A stretch of 37,879 nt of DNA from Planctomycetota bacterium. GTDB lineage: Bacteria; Planctomycetota; Planctomycetia; Pirellulales; UBA1268. The stretch covers positions 1 through 37,879 of the forward strand of contig QWPN01000143.1 in NCBI GenBank assembly GCA_003671185.1, given 5' to 3'. Positions within the stretch are counted from its first letter, which is position 1. Each line of letters starts with the position of its first letter. A program made the position numbers and the translations under genes. Under the pieces are notes generated by a model, which was given only the letters and a program-made list of their open reading frames with translations, ran no database searches and had not been told where the DNA came from. This document shows positions 1-8,850 of the stretch, piece after piece.

Positions 1-294
1 ATCGCCGCCACCCGTCCGCCACCGGCGCGCTGGAGCATCATCGGCACGCTGGCCATCCTCACCCTGCTGGGCGTGGGCCTGATCCACGCCGAAAGCTACC
101 GCGCCCGGCGCATCGCCCTGTCGATGGTGGCGGTGGGGATCACCTGCTGTTTCGTGATCCTGATGGCCTACACCCGGCCCTACATCGGCCAGTTCTCCGT
201 CAAGCCGGACGACCTCGTGGAACTGGTCGACGACATGCGCGGCGGCGCGGCAGCGGTCACGGCCCGCACGGACGGCCCGTCGCGGCGGTTGTGA
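1..294 (+). CDS. C-terminal part of a membrane protein, DUF4239-like
   Basis: The frame is open from the first base, so the start lies outside the window and only the last 97 residues are visible. There are two hydrophobic segments, one around residues 10-27 and one around residues 38-53, separated by a short basic loop. After them comes the sequence RPYIGQFSVKPDDL, followed by a short soluble tail. A conserved Arg-Pro, an aromatic or Gly step and a 'V-x-P' turn right after the last helix recall the end of DUF4239 (bestrophin-like) membrane proteins. The match rests on this short motif only. No partner gene is visible upstream, and the next gene follows after 130 bp. Confidence 0.5.
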   Translation: MAATRPPPARWSIIGTLAILTLLGVGLIHAESYRARRIALSMVAVGITCCFVILMAYTRPYIGQFSVKPDDLVELVDDMRGGAAAVTARTDGPSRRL

Positions 295-424
295 ACGTGG
301 GCTTTTAGGCTCGGAGGCTGCCCCGCGGCAAGGCACGGCCTGCGCGCAGGCAAGCCCGCCGGCCAGCAGTAGAATGCCGGAAGTGGCGGGGTGCGCTTGA
401 GCCGCCACGCGCGGAGGTTCTCCC

Positions 425-988
425 ATGCGGTCGGAAACCCGAGTCTCGCGCTGCCATGCCCGCGCGTGCCGGGGGTTCGTGGTGGTCGTGCTCGCCATGG
501 CGGCCGCCTTGCAGGCCGGCGCCGCCCTGGCCGGGCCTCCGCCCGTGTCTCTGGCCGTTTTGCGGGAGCGAGTGGCCGCTGCCGTCAAGGAAGAAGGCCG
601 TGCGCGCACGCCCGATGAACGTGCCACAGCCGTGCGGCAACTGCTCGGCCTGCACCAGGAGATCGGCGGCCATCCGCGCTTCACCGCCAGCAACGCCTTG
701 CAGGGCATGCAACGGCACCTGGCGATCCGGCTGGGAGCCAGCCGGCAGGCCCTGCTGCGGGACTATGGGGAGGGGCAGAAGGCGGCGTCGGGCGGCGGCG
801 CGAACCAGGCACTGGCACTCGTGGACATCATCCAGCAGACGATCCATCCCGACTTCTGGGACGTGCACGGCGGCCCCGGCAAGGTGGCCTACTTCGCGCA
901 GGGTCGCAGCCTCGTGGTGCTGGGCTCGGAGCAGGTGCACGACGACGTGGGCAACCTGCTCGACCAACTCCGCCGCGCCGGACCCTGA
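425..988 (+). CDS. Small secreted protein of unknown function
   Basis: A 187-residue protein starting at an ATG preceded by GGAGGT about 7 bases upstream. The first 35 residues form a signal peptide: basic start, hydrophobic core VVVVLAMAAALQAGAA, then a cleavage site near ALAG. The mature part is mostly helical and charged, and ends in a stretch with a single Trp (FWDVHG). I do not recognise a family and see no metal-binding or catalytic motif. The gene stands alone, with 163 bp to the next start, which also encodes an exported protein. Export to the periplasm or cell surface is inferred from the signal peptide. Confidence 0.7.
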   Translation: MRSETRVSRCHARACRGFVVVVLAMAAALQAGAALAGPPPVSLAVLRERVAAAVKEEGRARTPDERATAVRQLLGLHQEIGGHPRFTASNALQGMQRHLAIRLGASRQALLRDYGEGQKAASGGGANQALALVDIIQQTIHPDFWDVHGGPGKVAYFAQGRSLVVLGSEQVHDDVGNLLDQLRRAGP

Positions 989-1151
989 GCCGCCGCAAAG
1001 CCGGGCTTTCCCGGCGCGGCTCACGATCTTCTCACGATCGGCGGGCCAGCACATGGGGTACCGTGCGAGACTCTGGCTGCTAGGCCCGCGCCCCCGACCG
1101 CCCCGGTGGCCACGGACCGGTGCGACGGTGAACGTCCTGGGAAGGTCCGGC

Positions 1152-2384
1152 ATGCGACGTGAAGAAATGACCGCTGAACGGCAGGCAGCCTTGCGCCGCC
1201 TGCCGATGATTCTGGCCGTGTGCGCTGCCGCCTGGGGCGGTCCCGCAGTCGCCTCCCCGGGCTTCATCGATCTGGGGGGCGCGGACGAAGTCGCGTTCGC
1301 GCAGCCCACCGTGCAGGTCGCTGTCACAGTCCGCGGGCAAGTGCTCGATCTGGCGCCCAACAACGAGTTTCTGCTCGACACCGGAGCCAGCGGCATCCTG
1401 CTCGCCAAGTCGGCCAGCGCTGATCTGACGGCGGCCGGCCTACAGACCGTGGCCACGTACACCGATTTCGGCATCGCCGGCCCCGCCGCCACCCGCGTCT
1501 CGGAACCCTGCACATTCTCCTTCGCCGGCGCCAGCGGAGTGCCACTGTCGCTGTCAGCCGTGCGATTGCAGGCATCGCAGCAGGAGTTGGGCTTCTATCC
1601 TGGCATCGGCGGGATGCCGCTGATGCTGGGCCGCACCGTGAGCCTCGATCTGTCCCAGCAGGCCAACATGAATGCACCGGCAATGACAGTGGCGTTCAAC
1701 ACCCCCATCGCCTCGAGCGCCGTCCATCGCTACGCCGTGCCGCTCACCATGGTCACGTTCCCGCAGACCGGCCAGCAGAACCCCACCGATCCGCTGCCCG
1801 AGAACGCCCCGCTGCCCTTCGCGGCGGTATCTGTGCGCTCGGGGGCGGTGGTCCGGCAGGGCAGCTTTCTGCTGGACACGGGCGCCCAGCAGTGCATCCT
1901 CTCCAGCAGCATGGCGTTCGCGCTCGGCCTCGACCGTGACGGCGACGGCACGTTCGACAACGAGGCCACGTCCATTCAGACCGTCGCCGGCGTGGGTGGG
2001 CAGACGCAGATTCCGGTGCTGACGATCGACGCACTGTCCCTGCCCACGGCCGACGGTGGCGTGGATGTCGTGCAGCGGGACGTCTCGGTCGGCATCATCG
2101 ACATAGACCCGTCGATCGCCGGCGTGCTGGGATTCAACTTCCTCAACAAGGGATGGGAGATGTATGCCGTGAACATGTTTCTCGGCCTCACTCCCGTCGG
2201 CCCGCCCGGGGCCTTTCAGAGGATCGACCTCGACTTTCGTGCGGCGGCAGCCACCGGGCAGGGCGAGATGCTCCTCACCGTCACACCGCAGTTCGACGTG
2301 GTCATCGTTCCGGAACCGGCGGGGGCGGCGGGGGTGGCCGTCGCGCTGGTGGCGATGCTGGCACGCCTCCGGTGCCGCCGCTGA
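1152..2384 (+). CDS. PEP-CTERM protein with two retropepsin-like aspartic protease motifs
   Basis: 410 residues from ATG 1152; an in-frame ATG at 1167 is an alternative start. The signal peptide core is LPMILAVCAAAWGGPAVA. Two copies of the retropepsin active-site signature follow, FLLDTGAS with Asp76 and FLLDTGAQ with Asp242, each followed by an Ile-Leu strand (GILL, CILS). The protein therefore carries both catalytic half-sites in one chain, whereas retroviral-type proteases use a homodimer. The second half also contains a D-x-D-x-D acidic loop (DRDGDGTF). The C-terminus is VPEPAG, a hydrophobic helix and an Arg cluster, the classic PEP-CTERM sorting signal cut by exosortase. The frame is open far upstream, but that part has the composition of an overlapping shadow, so I chose the start just before the signal peptide. 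A surface-displayed protease is inferred; substrates are unknown. Confidence 0.8.
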   Translation: MRREEMTAERQAALRRLPMILAVCAAAWGGPAVASPGFIDLGGADEVAFAQPTVQVAVTVRGQVLDLAPNNEFLLDTGASGILLAKSASADLTAAGLQTVATYTDFGIAGPAATRVSEPCTFSFAGASGVPLSLSAVRLQASQQELGFYPGIGGMPLMLGRTVSLDLSQQANMNAPAMTVAFNTPIASSAVHRYAVPLTMVTFPQTGQQNPTDPLPENAPLPFAAVSVRSGAVVRQGSFLLDTGAQQCILSSSMAFALGLDRDGDGTFDNEATSIQTVAGVGGQTQIPVLTIDALSLPTADGGVDVVQRDVSVGIIDIDPSIAGVLGFNFLNKGWEMYAVNMFLGLTPVGPPGAFQRIDLDFRAAAATGQGEMLLTVTPQFDVVIVPEPAGAAGVAVALVAMLARLRCRR

Positions 2385-2448
2385 CGATGCCGGGCACGCG
2401 CGGTACAGTGACCCGATCACTCGATCACTTCTCCCTGGAGTTTCCACC

Positions 2449-3138
2449 ATGTCCAGTCGCTGGATTCGGTCCGTGGTCGCGCTCGCCGCCTTCTGCCAAG
2501 CCTGCTGGCAGCCCGTCTGTGTGGCGGAGGTTCCGTTCGAAAAGGCCCGGGCCGTCCTCGAAGCGGGCAACCGCCGGTTTCTCGACGGCAAGGCGATCGC
2601 CCACACCTGGCAGCAGGAGAAGGTGGCCAAGACGGGTGCCGACGGGCAGTCCCCGTCGATCGGGGTGCTGACCTGCGCCGACTCGCGGGTGCCCGTGGAG
2701 ATGATCTTCGACATGGGCGTGGGCGACATGTTCGTGTGCCGCAACGCCGGCGGGTTCGACACGCCGGAGGTGAATGCCACGTTCGAATACGGCGTTGCCG
2801 CGCTTGGCGTGCACACGATCCTCGTGCTGGGGCACACGAAATGCGGCGCCGTCACGGCGACGGTCGAGGGCAAGCCGCTGCCCGGCAACATGTCGCGGCT
2901 CACCGCCGCGCTGGGGCCAGGGATCGCGTCCATTCAGACGAATCTCCCCAAGGACGCCAAGGTGGACGCGGCCGTGGAGGCTGTCGTCCGCTTCCAGATG
3001 CGGATGCTCCTCGAAAACAGCGAGCTCCTCGCCGCGGCCCGCAAGCAGGGAAAGCTGCGCCTGATCGGCGCCATCTATGACGTCGACAGCGGCCGGGTCG
3101 AGTTCCTCGACGACGACGGAGCGCCGCGCGCGCCATGA
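2449..3138 (+). CDS. Exported beta-class carbonic anhydrase
   Basis: 229 residues from an ATG with GGAG about 8 bases upstream. An N-terminal signal peptide (hydrophobic segment, then CVAEVP) places it in the periplasm or outside the cytoplasm. The beta-carbonic anhydrase core is intact: zinc ligands Cys76 (TCADSRVP), His129 and Cys132 (GHTKCGAV), with the Asp78-Arg80 catalytic dyad. The segment VGDMFVCRNAGG matches the family. It interconverts CO2 and bicarbonate. The end is 19 bp from the end of the convergent sulfotransferase gene. The frame continues upstream of the chosen start but overlaps the previous gene, so that part is rejected. Confidence 0.92.
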   Translation: MSSRWIRSVVALAAFCQACWQPVCVAEVPFEKARAVLEAGNRRFLDGKAIAHTWQQEKVAKTGADGQSPSIGVLTCADSRVPVEMIFDMGVGDMFVCRNAGGFDTPEVNATFEYGVAALGVHTILVLGHTKCGAVTATVEGKPLPGNMSRLTAALGPGIASIQTNLPKDAKVDAAVEAVVRFQMRMLLENSELLAAARKQGKLRLIGAIYDVDSGRVEFLDDDGAPRAP

Positions 3139-3157
3139 GCCACCGTCCGGCGCGCGG

Positions 3158-3925
3158 TCAGTCGTCGGCCGCGCCTGGTCCGCTGGCGTAGCGGGACAGA
3201 AACGCGAACCGGTCGATGCCGGCGCGGATCGCCGTCACGTCGGCCTCCTGCCAGTGGACCGTGCTGCGCGTGCGGCGCGGTCGGTCGAAGAGCCTGGCCT
3301 GCACCGCCGCGACGTGCGCGGGATCGACCGGCAGCTGCAGGAATCCGCACAGCCGCTCGATCGCCGCCGGCGGATCGGCGAGCAGATCCTCGTGGTGGCT
3401 GTCGAGAAAGCGGTCGGCGGGCAACCGGTCGCGGATCGCGGCCGCCGCCTCGCAGTGCATGAAATACCAGCGGATCCGGTCGGCCACCGGGGCGCCGCTG
3501 CGGGCGTGCATGGTGGCGATCACGTCGAACGGGTCGCGGATGGCGTGGATGATCATCAGCGGCACGTCGAGTCGCGACTCGAGCGACGGGATCAGGGCGT
3601 GGTTGCCGTGGAGGATGAGCGTGGCCGGATTCCACACCTTGTCGCCCGCCACGCGCAGCGTCGGCTTGGCGGCCGGCGGCGGGCCGATCTGATAGCGATA
3701 GCCCTCGGAAGGTCGACCCGCGGCCGCGTTTCGCGTGGCGTTGTCGAGCACGTCGGAGAGGATCTGCGCGGCGGACAGGTCCCGCCACAGGGCCATCGAG
3801 GAGGCCGATTCATTGGCGATCACCGCCTCGGGGTGGCCGTCGAGGACCGCGCCCAGGAGCGTGGAGCCGCTGCGCGCGTTTCCCACGATGAGCGCGAAGC
3901 GGCTCAGGTGGTCGAGGCTGCTCAT
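3158..3925 (-). CDS. Sulfotransferase family protein
   Basis: 255 residues starting at an ATG that overlaps the stop of the upstream fusion gene in an ATGA arrangement (3922-3925), which implies translational coupling. Near the N-terminus is the PAPS-binding 5'-phosphosulfate loop (IVGNARSGSTLLGAVLDGHP). A downstream Arg-Asp-Pro motif (AIRDPFDVIATMHAR) matches the 3'-phosphate-binding part of the family. It is expected to move sulfate from PAPS to a hydroxyl group, here probably on a sugar since it is the last gene of a glycosyltransferase operon. The acceptor cannot be read from the sequence. Confidence 0.82.
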   Translation of the reverse strand: MSSLDHLSRFALIVGNARSGSTLLGAVLDGHPEAVIANESASSMALWRDLSAAQILSDVLDNATRNAAAGRPSEGYRYQIGPPPAAKPTLRVAGDKVWNPATLILHGNHALIPSLESRLDVPLMIIHAIRDPFDVIATMHARSGAPVADRIRWYFMHCEAAAAIRDRLPADRFLDSHHEDLLADPPAAIERLCGFLQLPVDPAHVAAVQARLFDRPRRTRSTVHWQEADVTAIRAGIDRFAFLSRYASGPGAADD

Positions 3926-5988
3926 GCGCGGCCCTCCGCCGGCAGTGGGGCGTCGGCAAGCGTGGCGAAGGTGCGCTCCGCCAGATCGGCGTAGGTCTCC
4001 GGGCCGAACCGGGCACGGGCGTGGATGCGCGCCGCCGCGGCCATGCTGAGGCGGCCGGCGTCGTCGTCCACCAAACGCTCGAGCGCCTGCTCCCAGGCCC
4101 CGGCGTCGGCGGCGAGCAGGCCCGTCGATCCGGGCAGGATGGCGTCGCACAGCGGCACCGTCGGCGATGCCACGCTGGGCACGCCCACGGCCGCCGCCGC
4201 CAGGCAGCGGACAGCGCTCTTGGCCTCGCAGAACGGGTTGCCCAGCTCCAGCGGCGCCAGGTTGACGTCGAATCTCGCCACTTCGCCGAACAGGTCGTGC
4301 AGCGGCACGCCCGGCCGGGCCTCGATGCGCGGTGCGTGCCGTGCCAATTCAGGATAGGCGGCCAGGTCGAGGGCACCGACGACCACGAGCAGCGGTTCCG
4401 ACCGGCGGTCGAAGAGGCGAGCCAGGGCCGTGGCGGCGACGGCGAAGTCGCGCCGGTGGGTGGGGGTGCCGCTGGCGAAGCCGAGTCTCGGGCGGCCGTC
4501 GGCGGCCGACGGCTTGACGGCCGCGCATGCGGCATCGGCCAGGCCCGTGAGCGTCGCATCGAGGCAGTTTGGCAGCACGGCCAGGCGCGTGCAGTGGCGG
4601 CCTGCGGCCGCGGCCAGCGGCGCGGTGGTGAGCACGGCGGCATCGCAGGCAGCGAGCGCGTCGCGGTAGGACGCCGCATCGGCCAGCCAGCGCAGCCGGT
4701 CGGCCTCCGGCAGGTCGTCGAGATAGGCGAAGAACCCCGCCGCCATCAACTCGGGATCGAAGACGAGGTCGTCGACGTCATAGACGAGCGGCACACCGCG
4801 GGCCCGGCAGCGGTCCCGCACGGAGTCGAAGGCCTCAGTCCGGCGCGCCCGAAACACGACCACGATGTCGGCATCGTCGAGGCGAGCCGACACGCCGCCG
4901 TCGTCGAGCGGCAGCCAGGAGGCCTGCCAGCCCCGCGCCGTCAGCGCGGCCACCGGATGGCCGACGCGGTAGACGTGTCCAATCGAAGCCGGCGCGGCCG
5001 AGAGGAAGAGGATGCGTCGTGACCGCGTGGCGGGAGGCTGTGCCTCACCTTCCGCCACATGCGCGAGGATCGCCTGCGACCAGTCGTCGCGTTCGGCGAG
5101 CGGGTCGGCGTTCCGACGCAGCGGGGCGTAAAGGGCGACGAGGCGATCGAACGTGGATGCCAGGGCGTCTGCTTCAGCCGCCGTGCTGGGCCGGGCCAGA
5201 CCGCCGACGGCAACAAGCGAGGCATGGAGCGTGCGCAGCCGGCCCAGCCCCCTGGCAACACCGCCCTCGCCCTGTTCCTTCTCGGCACGGTTGCGGTGCA
5301 GTCGCGCATCGGACAGTGTCGCCAGGGCAGCGGCGGCGGCGGAGCCGGGGGTGGGGAGGGCGATGGGCAGGGCGTCCAGCAACGGCTCCACCGCGGCCCG
5401 CCAGTCGGACACGAGGCGGGCGTAGTCGACGGCCACCCGGGGCAGGTCACGGGAGTGCCGCTCGGCGTCGAGCACGTAGCGCAGCCAGAGCAGCAGCGCA
5501 CGGCTCGGAGCCGCCACGGCCGCCGGGCGAAACTCGGGCACGTCCTTTCGTGCCGCCAGCGACCGGGCCACTTCCAGCGGATCGCGAAGCACGAGCACGG
5601 CCGAGTGGTCGATGCCGGCCGCGGAGAGCACCTGGCGCCAGAACGGCAGCAGGCGACAAAGCCGGGGATCCTTGAGCGCGAACAGCGTCTCAGCGGCGAA
5701 GGCGTCATCGAGCAACCGCCGGGCCTCGTCCCGGTCGCGCTCCCGCGCTGGATCCGCGAACCATTTCGCCGGGATGGCGGCATCGTCGTTCCAGCGGGTG
5801 CCGGCTGATTCGAGCAGGCGGTTGTTGAGCCGCGCTATGCCGCGCGATTCCCAATAGCCGGTCGGGTTGTCGGCCGTGGCCGGCATCGGATCGCCGGGCA
5901 GCGCCGCCCCCATGGCACCCAGCATTCCGGTCAGTGCCGACGTGCCGCTGCGGTGCATGCCCAGCACGAGGATCGCGTGACGGCTCAC
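3922..5988 (-). CDS. Two-domain fusion: sulfotransferase (N) and GT4-like glycosyltransferase (C)
   Basis: 688 residues from a GTG at 5988 that overlaps the TGA of the upstream GT2 gene (GTGA), giving the start VSRHAILVLG. Residues 1 to about 300 are a sulfotransferase: phosphate loop GMHRSGTSALTG at residues 10-21, then LFALKDPRLCRLLPFW and LVLRDPLEVARSLA. Residues from about 320 to the end resemble a GT-B glycosyltransferase: a Rossmann start (RRILFLSAAPASIGHVYRVG), VYDVDDLVFDP, GFASGTPTHRRD and a donor-binding ELGNPFCEAKSA segment. One chain could thus add both a sugar and a sulfate. A longer upstream reading of this frame overlaps the GT2 gene and has shadow composition. Middle member of a three-gene coupled operon (GT2, this gene, sulfotransferase). 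Confidence 0.82.
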   Translation of the reverse strand: MSRHAILVLGMHRSGTSALTGMLGAMGAALPGDPMPATADNPTGYWESRGIARLNNRLLESAGTRWNDDAAIPAKWFADPARERDRDEARRLLDDAFAAETLFALKDPRLCRLLPFWRQVLSAAGIDHSAVLVLRDPLEVARSLAARKDVPEFRPAAVAAPSRALLLWLRYVLDAERHSRDLPRVAVDYARLVSDWRAAVEPLLDALPIALPTPGSAAAAALATLSDARLHRNRAEKEQGEGGVARGLGRLRTLHASLVAVGGLARPSTAAEADALASTFDRLVALYAPLRRNADPLAERDDWSQAILAHVAEGEAQPPATRSRRILFLSAAPASIGHVYRVGHPVAALTARGWQASWLPLDDGGVSARLDDADIVVVFRARRTEAFDSVRDRCRARGVPLVYDVDDLVFDPELMAAGFFAYLDDLPEADRLRWLADAASYRDALAACDAAVLTTAPLAAAAGRHCTRLAVLPNCLDATLTGLADAACAAVKPSAADGRPRLGFASGTPTHRRDFAVAATALARLFDRRSEPLLVVVGALDLAAYPELARHAPRIEARPGVPLHDLFGEVARFDVNLAPLELGNPFCEAKSAVRCLAAAAVGVPSVASPTVPLCDAILPGSTGLLAADAGAWEQALERLVDDDAGRLSMAAAARIHARARFGPETYADLAERTFATLADAPLPAEGRA

Positions 5989-6899
5989 GGGGCCACCCCG
6001 CGGAGCCGGTCCAGGGAGTGGGCCAGGAAGGGCAGCGCCTGCGGGGGCACAGTGCCCATGAACTCGGCCTCCGTCTCCGGTGACGCGTAGTCGATGCCGC
6101 GGATCGACACGTATTCCTCGTGGAACCTGGCCCAGGGGTGCCGGTCGGGCGGCACGTTCGTGGCCACGCCGCCGTGGAACTGGTGGAACGTGCCCTCGCC
6201 GAGCAGCATCACGAGCGGTCCCAGGGTCGTGCATGCCCGCCGATAGAAGTCGAGATTCACGAGGCCGCCACCAGGAGCGATGAAACGCTCCTCGAGCCCG
6301 CCCAGACGGTCCCAACTCGTGCGCCGCACCGTCAGGCAGTTGCTCTCGCTCAGCGGGCGGAACCAGCCCCCGGCAGAGGAGCCGCCGAGGCTGGCGATGC
6401 GAAACAACTCGTAGCCATCGCGGCCCCAGTCGACGGAGTCGAGCAGCCGATCCTCGACCTGCTGGCAGTAGCCCTCCAGCAGCGACTCGTTCTGCGGCTT
6501 CGGCCCCAGGTGCCAGGCCAGGGTGGCGACGACCGGGTCGGGAAACGCCCGCAGCGCGGCCAGCGTGAGTCGCACGATCCCCGGCGTGAGCATCCGGGCC
6601 CCGTCGATGCAGAGCATCACGGCGTCGCCCCGCGATGCGCGGACGGCGGCGTTGATCGCCGCCGCGGGTGACGCCGCGGGCTCCATGCGCAGGAGCCGGA
6701 AGCCCGGGCCGCAGCCGCTGACGACCGGTTCGGGAAGCGGCCGGGCCGATCCGCAGTCAACGGCCAGCACCTCGTAGTCGCCGGCGTCAACGCCCCGCTG
6801 GTAGGCCGGAGAGAGCGTGTGCAGCGTCCGCGGGGCCTCGCGGGCCATGTCGTGGAAGGCGACGATCACCGACAGCAGAGGACGTACGGAGGCTGGCAT
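5985..6899 (-). CDS. GT2-like family glycosyltransferase
   Basis: 304 residues from ATG 6899 (MPASVRPLLSVIVAFHDM). The frame is open to 6986, so starts at 6962 or 6986 are possible, but the added residues are Pro/Arg-rich and precede the first strand of the fold. LLSVIVAFHDM is the usual first beta strand of GT-A family 2 enzymes. EVLAVDCGS follows, then MLCIDGARML in the place of the DxD-like metal/nucleotide loop, and an acceptor region with FIAPGGGLVNLDFYRR. It should transfer a sugar from a nucleotide donor. It is the first gene of the minus-strand operon and its stop overlaps the start of the next gene by four bases. It diverges from the FkbM methyltransferase gene. Confidence 0.8.
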   Translation of the reverse strand: MPASVRPLLSVIVAFHDMAREAPRTLHTLSPAYQRGVDAGDYEVLAVDCGSARPLPEPVVSGCGPGFRLLRMEPAASPAAAINAAVRASRGDAVMLCIDGARMLTPGIVRLTLAALRAFPDPVVATLAWHLGPKPQNESLLEGYCQQVEDRLLDSVDWGRDGYELFRIASLGGSSAGGWFRPLSESNCLTVRRTSWDRLGGLEERFIAPGGGLVNLDFYRRACTTLGPLVMLLGEGTFHQFHGGVATNVPPDRHPWARFHEEYVSIRGIDYASPETEAEFMGTVPPQALPFLAHSLDRLRGVAP

Positions 6900-7072
6900 G
6901 GCATGCGAGGGGCGAGGGAACACGGGGCCGGCCGGTGGTCGCGCCACGTGCCGGCGAACCATCAAGTGTGGCCGGCCCCCGGCCATTCATGCAATGGAGG
7001 CACGAGGCCGGCGCCAGGTATGATCGACGCTGGATTTCCGGCCCCGGATCGATTCCCTCGCGCGGACGCACC

Positions 7073-7822
7073 ATGTCGCACGGTCCCACCGAGCACCGCC
7101 ACGAGTTGTCGAGCGAACTGCTGGACCGACGGGACCGGGAGGCGGTGCTCGCACGGTTGTTCGACGGCCGGCCGCCGACCACGATCTTCGACGTGGGCGC
7201 GGCGGTGGGACGGCTCAGCGCCGCCTACCTGGCGTTGTTCCCGGCCGCCACGCTCCACGCCTTCGAGCCTCATCCCGAGTCGTTCGCGCACCTCACGCAG
7301 CGGCTGGGGGCGGATCCGCGCGTGCGACTGGAGAACGTGGCCGTGGCCGACCGGACGGGCACCCTGGCGTTCCAGGTGAACCGGCTGCCGTACACGTCGT
7401 CGTTGCTGGCCCGGCCGTCCGCGGCGCGGCGCTACTATCCCGGCCGCGACGGCCCGCAGCAGCGGATCGACGTTCCCGTGGTCACGCTCGACGACTACTG
7501 CCGCCGGCACGGGATCCCACGGATCGACATCGTGAAGCTCGACATCCAGGGGGGAGAAATGGCGGCGCTGCGCGGCATGGAGGGGCTGCTGCGGGAGTCG
7601 CGGGTCGACGCCATCTTCACCGAAACGTTCTTCGTGCCGCACTATGAAGGCGCGCCGCTCCTCCACGACCTGTGGGCCCACCTCCAGGCCCGCGGCTACG
7701 GGCTGTTCACCTTGTTTCCCACCAGGGAAGGCCGCAACGGCCAGTTGCGCCTCGGTGACGCGATCTTCATCTCCGCAGCGCTGCGCGAGGCCGTCGTCGA
7801 CGCCTGTCCCGATGAGCCGTGA
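7073..7822 (+). CDS. FkbM family SAM-dependent methyltransferase
   Basis: 249 residues starting MSHGPTEHRHE at ATG 7073. The Rossmann SAM site is TIFDVGAAVGRLSAAYL, followed by the acidic LHAFEPHPES loop, ENVAVADRTGTLAF and the family hallmark IDIVKLDIQGGEMAALRGM. FkbM-type enzymes usually O-methylate hydroxyls of sugars or secondary metabolites. This gene is the only plus-strand member of the glycan cluster and diverges from the GT2 gene; the shared promoter region is at 6900-7072. The frame is open upstream to 6935 but without an obvious ribosome binding site. A second FkbM gene lies at 24709-25740. Confidence 0.85.
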   Translation: MSHGPTEHRHELSSELLDRRDREAVLARLFDGRPPTTIFDVGAAVGRLSAAYLALFPAATLHAFEPHPESFAHLTQRLGADPRVRLENVAVADRTGTLAFQVNRLPYTSSLLARPSAARRYYPGRDGPQQRIDVPVVTLDDYCRRHGIPRIDIVKLDIQGGEMAALRGMEGLLRESRVDAIFTETFFVPHYEGAPLLHDLWAHLQARGYGLFTLFPTREGRNGQLRLGDAIFISAALREAVVDACPDEP

Positions 7823-7841
7823 CGCTCGGACGCGGGGCCGC

Positions 7842-8828
7842 TCAGGAATCGAGCCGTGGGAAGGAGCCCTGCGATCCTGGGGCCCGCGACAGCCGGATGC
7901 CCTGTGCGGCATCCCGTTCCACCCGCACGCGGTCGGGCAGGGCGGCGCAGAAGGCGGCGAAGCGGTCCGGGTTGGCGGCCGCCACGAGCCGCAGCACGGC
8001 GATCGCCTCCTGCCAGTTGTGGTCGATGTAATCCCGTAGTTCGGGCCGCGTCCAGGTCTTGTCGTCGCCGAGGTGGCAGGTGAGGTGCGCGTCGGTGAGG
8101 ATCAGCAGCCGCGAGGCCACGGCCACCATGTCGTAGATCAGGCCGCGCATCACGCCACCGGCCCCCACGCAGGCATCGTTGCGAACGAAGCGTCTGGCTG
8201 CCGAGGCGGAGAACACGAAGCAGTCGTAGCCCTCGTGGATTCGTCCCGGGTCGGCGCACCACAGCGGCAGCCACGACGGATCCGCGGCCCCGTCGGCCAG
8301 CGTCCGCCGGTTGATGATCAGGGCGTCGAAGCCGAGGTCGAGGAGCCGGGCCACGGCGCGATAGAAGTGGGGCAGCGGGCAGATGTCGACGTTGGTGAGG
8401 ATGACGTGGTCGCAGCCGTCGTCGACCGCCGCTTCGATCACGTCGAACACGAGCGGCAGCGGCCGCGGCACCTGGAAGGCTCGCAGGTCAGCGGCGGAAC
8501 GGGCCAGCGGCACGGTGTCGGTGAAAAAGCGCTGCGCGAAGGAGACATCGCCGGCCAGAACGGCGGCCCGAAAGCCGATGTGGAGTGGGACCTGACCGGC
8601 GTTTGCGTCGGCGGCAAAGGTGGCCGCCTCCCGCATGGCGGTGAACGTCAGTGACTGGATCCGCTCCGCTTGGCTGCCGGGGGCGGCGGCGAACGGGCTG
8701 ACCACGTGTCGCATCCGGCGTGGCAGTGCGGGCACCGGGGCTTCCAGGTCGAGGCCGTGGGCCAGCAGCACGTCACGCAGCGGTTCGCCCGCTGACTGCT
8801 GATACGCGTTGTCGCACAACCGTGGCAT
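7842..8828 (-). CDS. Putative GT-A-like glycosyltransferase of unassigned family
   Basis: 328 residues. I do not recognise a named family. The central part is consistent with a nucleotide-diphospho-sugar transferase fold: a strand with DHVILTNVDICPLPHFY, where TNVDI sits like a DxD loop, followed by a helix and FDALIINRRTL. Later come GYDCFVFSASAARRFV and an HLTCHLGDDKTWTRPEL stretch with His and Asp suited to metal or acceptor binding. It lies 22 bp downstream of a sulfotransferase gene on the same strand, so the two are probably co-transcribed. The enzymatic role is inferred from fold-like motifs and context. Confidence 0.55.
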   Translation of the reverse strand: MPRLCDNAYQQSAGEPLRDVLLAHGLDLEAPVPALPRRMRHVVSPFAAAPGSQAERIQSLTFTAMREAATFAADANAGQVPLHIGFRAAVLAGDVSFAQRFFTDTVPLARSAADLRAFQVPRPLPLVFDVIEAAVDDGCDHVILTNVDICPLPHFYRAVARLLDLGFDALIINRRTLADGAADPSWLPLWCADPGRIHEGYDCFVFSASAARRFVRNDACVGAGGVMRGLIYDMVAVASRLLILTDAHLTCHLGDDKTWTRPELRDYIDHNWQEAIAVLRLVAAANPDRFAAFCAALPDRVRVERDAAQGIRLSRAPGSQGSFPRLDS

Positions 8829-8850
8829 GTGGGTGGGGTTCTTCTCGATA

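Noticed and set aside
305-1513. Long minus-strand frame of 402 codons
   Set aside because: It overlaps two better supported plus-strand genes and has Arg/Gly/Ala-rich shadow composition.
1554-2933. Minus-strand frame of 459 codons
   Set aside because: It lies opposite the PEP-CTERM protease and carbonic anhydrase genes and has no protein-like motifs.
4021-5022. Plus-strand frame of 333 codons
   Set aside because: It is antisense to the sulfotransferase/glycosyltransferase fusion, with low-complexity Arg/Gly content.
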